Part shown: positions 1-7,700 of the stretch, piece after piece
Layout of the letters: each line of letters begins with the position of its first letter
Position numbering within the stretch: position 1 is the stretch's first letter
Assembly (NCBI GenBank): GCA_035591015.1
Contig: JAXIUW010188625.1
Location: 1 to 12,232 of the forward strand
Length of the DNA stretch: 12,232 nucleotides
Origin: Cephalothrix simula
Lineage: Eukaryota; Nemertea; Palaeonemertea; Archinemertea; Cephalotrichidae
Reading direction: 5' to 3'
Translations under genes and position numbers: made by a program
Notes under the pieces: model-generated
Told to the model about the DNA's origin: nothing
Databases searched by the model: none
What the model saw: only the letters and a program-made list of their open reading frames with translations

Positions 1-713
1 TATCCCAAAAAATCAACACACTGAACAGAATTTTATATATTGATCGATCTGCTCAGAAGTCATCCGTCAGGCGTACATCTTTTACCCCTGTGGTAAGCCA
101 CGAGAATGGATTAATTAACTTCATATATGTATTTCAACTTCAGTTCAGCATTTTAAAAACTGTGCAGTATATCAGGAAAATGTTGATATAGCGCAGATAT
201 ACGCATAATTTTAACAATAGAATGTCTCTCGGTGGCACGTGGTATGAAATTAAAGAAAATGTTTTTATTGCAATAATATGAAAGCTTTATTTATGGGAGC
301 CGAGAATCACCGAAGATTAATAACAACGTATTACACGAAGAAATGTTCGTATTAACCATAAACTTTTCGCTGTGATCTGTATAATATTTAAATAGTTCAT
401 ATAATGGTTTACACGATCTGTAGTGGTACTGTACAAATTATACCCTGAATACAACACTTCCTTATTTGGTTAGGAAATAATTTTTTCCTCCGCGTAACTA
501 ATTTGTATGACTCGCGTCAACAAGTACTCAGATTAATTACGTTGATTGATTTTGTGTCATGATTTTATCACGTGAACATGACACTCCCATTAATCGACCA
601 ATCAGCGTTCAGCTGTGACCGAATTACTGGTCATGACTCATGTATTGAGGTCAAAAACTTAGTAGTGCGAATAAACAATAAAATGATTGAAATTAAAAGC
701 AAGTTTTTTTGTT

Positions 714-739
714 TATATTATATTAATAAATATAATATA
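714..739. repeat. AT-only inverted repeat
   Basis: An 11-bp perfect stem (TATATTATATT at 714-724 with its complement at 729-739) closes a 4-nt loop. It is built only of A and T inside a low-complexity tract, so chance formation is likely. Confidence 0.5.
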
Positions 740-810
740 ATAAATACCAAATATAGAATAAAATCGCGATAAATAATATTGATCTTGTAATTATAAATAT
801 TATTAAACGA

Positions 811-904
811 TTTGGAAGGTGATTCGATGCAGAATCTCGAAAAAAACACTCGCACTTAGTGCTCTTGTTTTTTTCTCGAATTCCACATCAAATCACACTC
901 CAGA
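811..904. repeat. Imperfect 94-nt intronic hairpin
   Basis: The arms 811-855 and 859-904 are complementary over roughly 35 of 46 aligned positions, with one single-base gap. The best blocks are GTGATT with AATCAC, and AAAAAAACA with TGTTTTTTT. The centre is GCAC-TTA-GTGC at 852-862. Some mismatches become G:U pairs in RNA. It could be an old foldback transposon remnant or an intronic small-RNA precursor. I see no convincing target-site duplication. Confidence 0.6.
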
Positions 905-971
905 CTGTTTAGTAATGATATAATAATACCTGGTAAATTGACAATTTGACCGTTTTTCTTATGCAAATGAA

Positions 972-997
972 TTAACTTTTTATTCTTTTCGTTCTAG
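972..997 (+). other. 3' splice site (branch point candidate, pyrimidine tract, AG)
   Basis: TTAAC at 972-976 is a plausible branch site, with its A about 22 nt upstream of the junction. A T/C-rich tract at 977-994 and TAG at 995-997 follow. The position is fixed by protein alignment: reading from 998 (GT|GGG|CTT|CAG) gives (G)GLQAIAELL, the conserved APC armadillo sequence. The first G of the split Gly codon must come from the upstream exon, so this is a phase 1 intron. A TAA at 973-975 closes the frame just upstream. Confidence 0.9.
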
Positions 998-1795
998 GTG
1001 GGCTTCAGGCAATTGCAGAACTTCTGAGAGTCGACCATGAAATTAATGATAACACAGTGGAGCAATACAACATTACAATGCGGCGTTATGCATGTATGGC
1101 TCTCACCAACCTAACATTTGGAGACGGCACAAATAAGGCTTTATTGTGCTCCATGAAGTCAAGCATGCAGGCTCTGGTGGCGCAGTTAAATTCTCCAAAT
1201 GAGGATTTGCGCCAAGTTGCCGCAAGTGTTTTACGCAATTTATCGTGGCGCGCTGACTTAGCGAGTAAAAAGATCTTACGAGAAGTCGGTGCAGTAAAAA
1301 CTCTTATGATCGCCGCGATGGAAGTTAAGAAAGAATCAACACTTAAAAGTATATTAAGTGCACTGTGGAATCTATCTGCGCATTGTAGTGAAAATAAAAG
1401 TGACATTTGTGCAGTTCAAGACGCGCTGGCCTTTTTAGTGAGTACGCTAACCTATAAAAGTCCATCAAAAACGTTAGCTATTATAGAAAACGGGGGCGGA
1501 ATTTTAAGGAATATTTCAAGCCAAGTTGCCATTCAAGAGGACTATAGAGATACTCTTAGGCAACAAAATTGTCTTCAGATTTTGTTAAAACATTTGAGGT
1601 CGCCTAGTTTGACTATTGTTAGTAATGCGTGCGGCACGCTTTGGAATTTGTCCGCTAGGTGTCCAGAAGATCAAAAAGCATTATGGGAAATGGGAGCTGT
1701 GAGCATGTTACGTAATCTAGTGCACTCCAAACATAAAATGATTTCTATGGGGTCGGCCGCAGCATTAAAAAATTTATTAGCGGCCCGACCCGCAA
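998..1795 (+). other. Armadillo repeat domain (most of it)
   Basis: The segment runs from GLQAIAELL to AAALKNLLAARP and covers most of the APC armadillo array; only the start of the first repeat lies upstream. Recurrent helical signatures are visible: ALTNLTF, VLRNLSWRA, ALWNLSAH, ILRNISS, TLWNLSAR and ALKNLLA. In known APC proteins this surface binds Asef-type exchange factors, IQGAP1 and KAP3. It is the best conserved part of the exon. Confidence 0.95.
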
Positions 1796-4700
1796 TGATG
1801 GGGCTTGATATGGAAAGTAGGCAAAAATCAAATATGCCTACCTTACAAATACGTAAACAGAGGGCTTTAGAAGCTGAGTTAGAGGACCAGAATTTGTCAG
1901 AGACTTGTGAAAATGTTGAAAGCCCCCAACCGAGCCCAACCGAAATGCGTCAAAATGATCAAAATGCGGCAAAATTCTTTTATAATGGAGATAACTGTGG
2001 AATATATTCTGTTACTGACTCTAGTCTAATGAGGGGGCATATATTTCCACTTCATCCTAACGGTGCTCTCATACACGACCCTAGAATCGGATCGCCGAAA
2101 CGATCATCGAGTCAAGATAGTGTCGGAAGTGTGCAATCGGACATCACACATGATCGTAATCGTACGCCTCAGTTAATAAATCGTAATAGCCATACATTGC
2201 CGGGGCGTACATCGGTCAGAAGTCAATCTATGAACAATAAACAAAACAAAATTAAAAATCAACAAAATTATGAACAGTATTTAACAAAACAAATGGGAAA
2301 CATGACTTTACGAGATCAAAACCATGGCCGCTTAGATCAAAGAGCAGAAAATTATCCACAAAAACCGTTAAAGGATAATTTCGTCAACCCTCAAAATACC
2401 GCTTCTTTAAAACCGGATTATAATCCGGGTTACGCAGAAACGGATTTAGATAGTGATCAGCCAACTGACTATAGTTTAGTTTATGCTGAACACACGGATG
2501 ATCATAACTCAGATCAACCAATTGACTTTAGCAATCGATATAAAGATTCTGAAGAGAATTTTGCAAATGTGCAGCAGAATGTGCAATTTAGAAATGCACC
2601 TAATGCACAGCGCAATCAAAATTGTGTGGACTGTAAGTATGGAAATGAATACAGTGATCATGAGACTTTTAATGATGACTCCGTGCAGTTATTCTGCACT
2701 GAAGGGACACCACTTAACTACTTATCAACAGCGACATCGATGAATGATTTGTCAGTATTGAAACGTATCAATGAAGATGATTCAAGCCAAAAAAGTGATG
2801 AAGTGGAAGATTTTGGAGCTAAATACGGTGAAGACAACGAAATGTCAAATTCCGTTATTTTGAATCCGGAAGCCTCGCAGAGTAAACCTACACATGCGCA
2901 GTCAAATGATGAAGCAGACGAAAAACCGAAAACTTATTGCACTGAAGGAACACCAGTTTGTTTTAGTGACCAAAGCTCGCTGAGTAGTTTAAACGTTAGC
3001 GATTCAACGAACGAAATCGTTGCGAAAAAACCTGAGCAGAAGAGTCCGAAAGGTGAATCACCGAAACAGGAAAGTGAGGCTACATCGCCGCGGGGTTCTG
3101 TTAGCACGCCTGTAACTAAAACAGTCAAGTTTAATGATGTAGAACAAGTACAAGAAACGCCTTTAATGTTCTCAAGATGCAGCAGTTTAGAGTCACTTGA
3201 CAGTTTTGACGCTCATTCAGTTCATAGTTCGGTCATTAGTGAATACAGCCGACGAGCTAGTGAAGTCGTGTCGCCAAGTGAGCTTCCCGACTCGCCAAGT
3301 GATTCTGTACCAACATCGCCGAAGCAGAAGTCTCAACCACGTTTTAACGACGACAAGAACTATGAAACAGATCACTCGACAACGACAGTCGAAACGTCGT
3401 TTCATGTCGAAGCTCCAGAGGCAGAACCGTTAACAGTCGACATCGAAGGGTCGAATGATAGCGTGCTTTATAAAGATGCTCCTGTGACGTATAATGTTGA
3501 AGATACACCGTATAATTTTTCAACGGCGGCTAGCTTGAGTCCAATATCTTTCGATGATTCGAAAGATAATACGTTCGTCACTCAGATAGCTGCCCCAACT
3601 AAGGACACAAAAATAGAAACTAGTTCGCCAAAAATTGACGCTTCTAAGAAAGCGGATGAACTCTCAAATTCATCTGTTTCAGAAGTATCAGAGGGTGAAG
3701 AAGACATCCTGGCAGCTTGTATCAGCTCCGCGATGCCTAGCAATTCAGCTCGTAAGGTAAAGAAAAGCTCGAGCGATTACACAGTGCGGAAGAAAGCACC
3801 ACGTCCGCAAGGGTTAGAGGAATATCGTAATGTTAAAACGGTTCACGTGACCAAAGCTGGTCCATTATCACCTCGTGGGCCTCACTTTAAAGGAACTCAA
3901 GGTCAAGACGCATTTGCGGATGAAATTGATCAACCAAAAGTGTTTGATGTTGAAGGGACCCCGCAAACATTTTCTAAAAGCGGTTCGTTTAGTGATTTGA
4001 GTATGATATCTGGTATGTCTGGACCAAACAGTTCAAAGTCCTTGAACGTTCCAACTCGAAAGGACGAGGTTAAGTCTGATACAAGCTCTGTTTATGATGA
4101 GCAGGACCTTTTATCTGAAGTCATTCAGTCTGCGATGCCGAAAACTAAAGTTAAACCAACTCAATCAGTAAAACCGTATAGAAGCCCATTTTTACGTGAT
4201 AACAAGCCAAATATGGACAAAAAGAAGGCAGTTATAAAGCCAAGTCCAGGATCGAACCCGGATGCTCCGAAAAATTACGCAATCGAAGGTACTCCGCCGA
4301 AATTTAACTTAACTGCATCGCCGAGTCATAAGCCAGACGAAAGGCGATTAAGGCCCAAGCCACAAAATCAAGAACTTTTACACGTTCAAGGGGGAACTGA
4401 TTCTCCAAAAACATATGGCATCGAAGGGACGCCTGTTTCCTTCTCACGGAATGACTCATTAAGCTCGCTGTCGTGCGACGAGGAAAATGATATGGAAATT
4501 TTACAGAAATTGATACAAAATGGGCAAAACCAGAAGAAAATTCCACCACCAAAGCCAAAACGAGTATCGAGCATTACTACCAAGTCAGTACCATCGAGCC
4601 GCGAGTCACCGAGCGGTAGATCGAACTCTAAAGACTCGAGTATTCGTAACTCACCTGATCAGCCGAAATCATTTCACGTTGAAGGTACACCGATGTGTTT

Positions 4701-7700
4701 TTCTCGAAACTCGCCGCTTAGCTCATTAAATAGTTCTGATAATGAGTCACCTAAACAGCTAGGAGCAACCGCATCGGCAGCTAAATCGTTCGATTTATCA
4801 CGGGATAACACACGGGCATGGACTGATAATTCGCATTTATCACATAACAGCAGTTTGAGTTCATTAAGTATTGATTCAAATGGGTCTGACGCTGAAAAAG
4901 CACTTTTAGAAGAATGCATTAGCTCTGCTTTGCCTAAAACCAAACCACCAAAATCAAAAGAGTCAAAAAACGAAAAAGAACCAAGCGGAGGGACAAGCGG
5001 AAGCAAAAAGAAGTCAAGAAATACACATGAAGTTACATTTTGTGGCGAAAAAACATTAGAGTATACCGAAAAACCCGACTTGTCCGAGAAAAGTGGTATC
5101 GGAGGGAGTGAAATGTATTTATTAGAACAACAGAGGGAGTATGTTGAAATGCGGAAGAGCGCGAGTGCCGAAATATGTTCAAAAAACGGGGAATCTTCCT
5201 CTGCTGTTTATTTAAGGCAGGGGAAGTACCCAGACGAAGAAAACGAAACAGACATAAAATTGCCCCCCGCGACGCATAGATCGTGGGACGAGCAAGCATT
5301 TGAAAAGCTCGGTCCTACATTTAATTGGAGGCGATGTCATAGCGAAGACAGTGGTTTTGAGAAGCATAAAAAAGAAGCTTCAAACCTGCAAAGAATTGCT
5401 TCAAAAGAGAAGTGGATTAATTTAGAAAAGATGGCTCTGACGATCGTCTTAAAGGATGAGAGTGATGAAAGTGGTAACGAGGATGAAGATTATATTACTG
5501 AATCGAATCGAGATAGTTTTCTCTCTGGCTCGAATCGCGATAGTTGGGATCTCGAAAGAGATATTGAAGATATAAAAAATGATGAGTTACTTCAGAAAAA
5601 TGAACTTTTTTCTGAGATAGATAAAGATTACGAATCAGCAACTTTAACATGGAGAAAAGATAAAGAAAAAATCGATAATCGGTTTGTCGATTCTGCGGTT
5701 GGGTCACCAAGTGAAAGTTTAGAGAAACAAGACAGCGTGAAATCCGATAGCGATGTAAAAGAAGATAGCATAAGCTTATCAAGTGCTAGGAGTGATTGCT
5801 TATCTCTTGGAGCTAGTGATAGTATCGAAATAGATGCAGCAAAGTTCGCGAAAAGGCAGGATAGTGAAAGAACAGAAGATGATACTAATGCTGATGAAAT
5901 ATCTGAAATTGATAATATAGATGAGATGCCTATTGATGTTGATGATGGTGATATCACTTCTGTAACCTTTCCAGATGATCTGATGCAAATGGATGAAAGT
6001 TTAGATGAAGCGTTAGCGGGAATAAATACTTGCACGTCCGATGGTGATGAAGTTCAGCGAGCAAGTGACGATACTATTCTCGATTCAGGGATTTCTGATA
6101 TCGTTGATATGCAAAGTTCAACTGAGATGATAATGGAATCTTCTGTAGAGACGGTTAAGAATTTGAATTTAGAGTCTAATAATGAAGAAAGAGATACTGA
6201 AATGCGGTTGAATTGTGAAAATAGTCCTGATATAGAGTATTGTTTGGACCAAGACTTGAAGGAAGCTGAGTTACCCGGGACTGAGAAAAATGATATTGGT
6301 GATGAGAAAAAAGATAACACGGACGACATAGGTGATAATTTTACGCACAAACTTGGTGAAATAAAGGACACAAATAGTGTTAACGAAATGTTGACGAGTT
6401 TAACCAATTTGACACAAAGTGTAACATCCGCTGAAGATTCAAGCAATAATAATGTGATGACCGGAAGTTTGAGCCCCGAAGAAGAAAGACGACTGGCTGA
6501 AAATGCAAACTTAATCATCACTGAGTTAGTTAATGAAAAAGAGGATTTGTCTAACAGTATTGGCGAAGATGGTAGTTTGATAGAAGATGTAACCCTGTCG
6601 CTTGTTTCCAACGACCCGACAGAATTCTCCGATGATTCTGGATCTGATATTTCAGACCAGATGGAGAACAGTGCAACTCCACCACCTGTTCGTCGAGGCC
6701 CAAGAATAACTAAACCGGGGGAGAAAAAAGAAGAGCCGGCAGAAGCTGTTCCGAAAGGTATTCGCGGTCGGCGGAGAGGCATTCCTGGTACAAGAACTGT
6801 TGCAACGGTTCAGAGTATTAAATCAATTACAAAACCAGTCACTCCTGTTAAGTTATCAAAAGCTGCTAGTCAGAGAATGGCTGCTAATAAAGGGGCAAAA
6901 GATTTAAAAGAAGTTGCAAAGTCAAATAGTTCTCAGTCTTTGAATTCTTCAAAAGGATCAATTAAAACAACTACCACGCCTCCTAAGAAAGTAGTTCGTC
7001 CCAGTGTAAAAGCTGTAAAAAGTAGTCCTGAAAAATTAGAGAATAAGAATACGCCAGTTAAGTCGATTAGTCCCAAGCCAATGGCAAGAAATCGTAATGT
7101 ATCACAATCACCATTGGGAAGGAATGTTACGTCGACAAAAAGCGATAAGACTACTCCCGGTAAAAGTGAAAAAGGAGTTAAAAGTGAAATAAAAGGGAAA
7201 AAAATGAGTGATATTCAAAAGGTTGTTAAATCTGGATCAAAAAATAACACCACCAAGTCTCCTATTGGTTCAAAAAACGATATTAGCAAAAATGATGCTG
7301 TTAAATTGAAAGGTTCAATTTCAACTGCTAAACCATCTGGTTCAAAAATTGAAGTTTCGAAATCTTCAGGTTCAAAAAGCGAGGTTTCTAAATCGCCAGG
7401 CTCAAAAAACGAATCCATGAAAACTGCTCCGAAAAGTGTTGATAAAGGGGCTAAAAGTAATTTAAAGACAAGCCCTGAAATTACAAGAACGGAAACTAAA
7501 GTACAGCCAAAAAACGGGTTGACGAAAAGGTCGGAACTCTCGAAGCCACCACCCAAAATTGACGTTTCAAGAATATTTGCTAAAACTGATGCAACACCTG
7601 TCACAAAAAGTAGACAAAATTCAGCAAATAATTCTGCGAAGCCTATTGAAAATGATTCCATTACTTCGCAAGGTGAAGAAAGAAATGATGAAACCGATAA

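Larger units (their letters stand above)
1..997 (+). other. APC intron, 3' portion (5' end outside window)
   Basis: This is non-coding AT-rich DNA ending in a good 3' splice site at 996-997. I looked for the expected preceding APC exon, which should encode the armadillo segment just before GGLQAIAELL, and found no matching open stretch, so the intron is longer than 997 nt. The only open frame of note (572-772, 66 codons) is AT-driven, resembles no known protein and overlaps an AT palindrome, so I do not call it a gene. The stretch otherwise holds an imperfect hairpin at 811-904 and a small AT palindrome at 714-739. No promoter is recognisable. Confidence 0.85.

Noticed and set aside
572-772. 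66-codon open frame in the intron
   Set aside because: AT-driven composition, no similarity to known proteins, overlaps an AT palindrome and lies within the APC intron.
2629-2661. Third 15-aa repeat (CKYGNEYSDHE)
   Set aside because: It lacks the QPxDYS core and only shares scattered Tyr and Ser.
6054-6782. 242-codon antisense open frame
   Set aside because: It is the reverse-strand shadow of the acidic spacer; its Ser/Leu/Phe-rich composition follows from Glu/Asp/Asn/Lys/Ser codons on the sense strand.
6766-6795. EB-binding motif at GIPGTR or at KGIPRR (about 7873-7890)
   Set aside because: Both lack the Ser at the first position of SxIP. GIPGTR aligns instead with the human HIPGVR segment of the basic domain.
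7231-7425. Possible CRISPR-like spaced repeats
   Set aside because: The repeats are adjacent, in frame with APC, imperfect and protein-coding; the organism is an animal.
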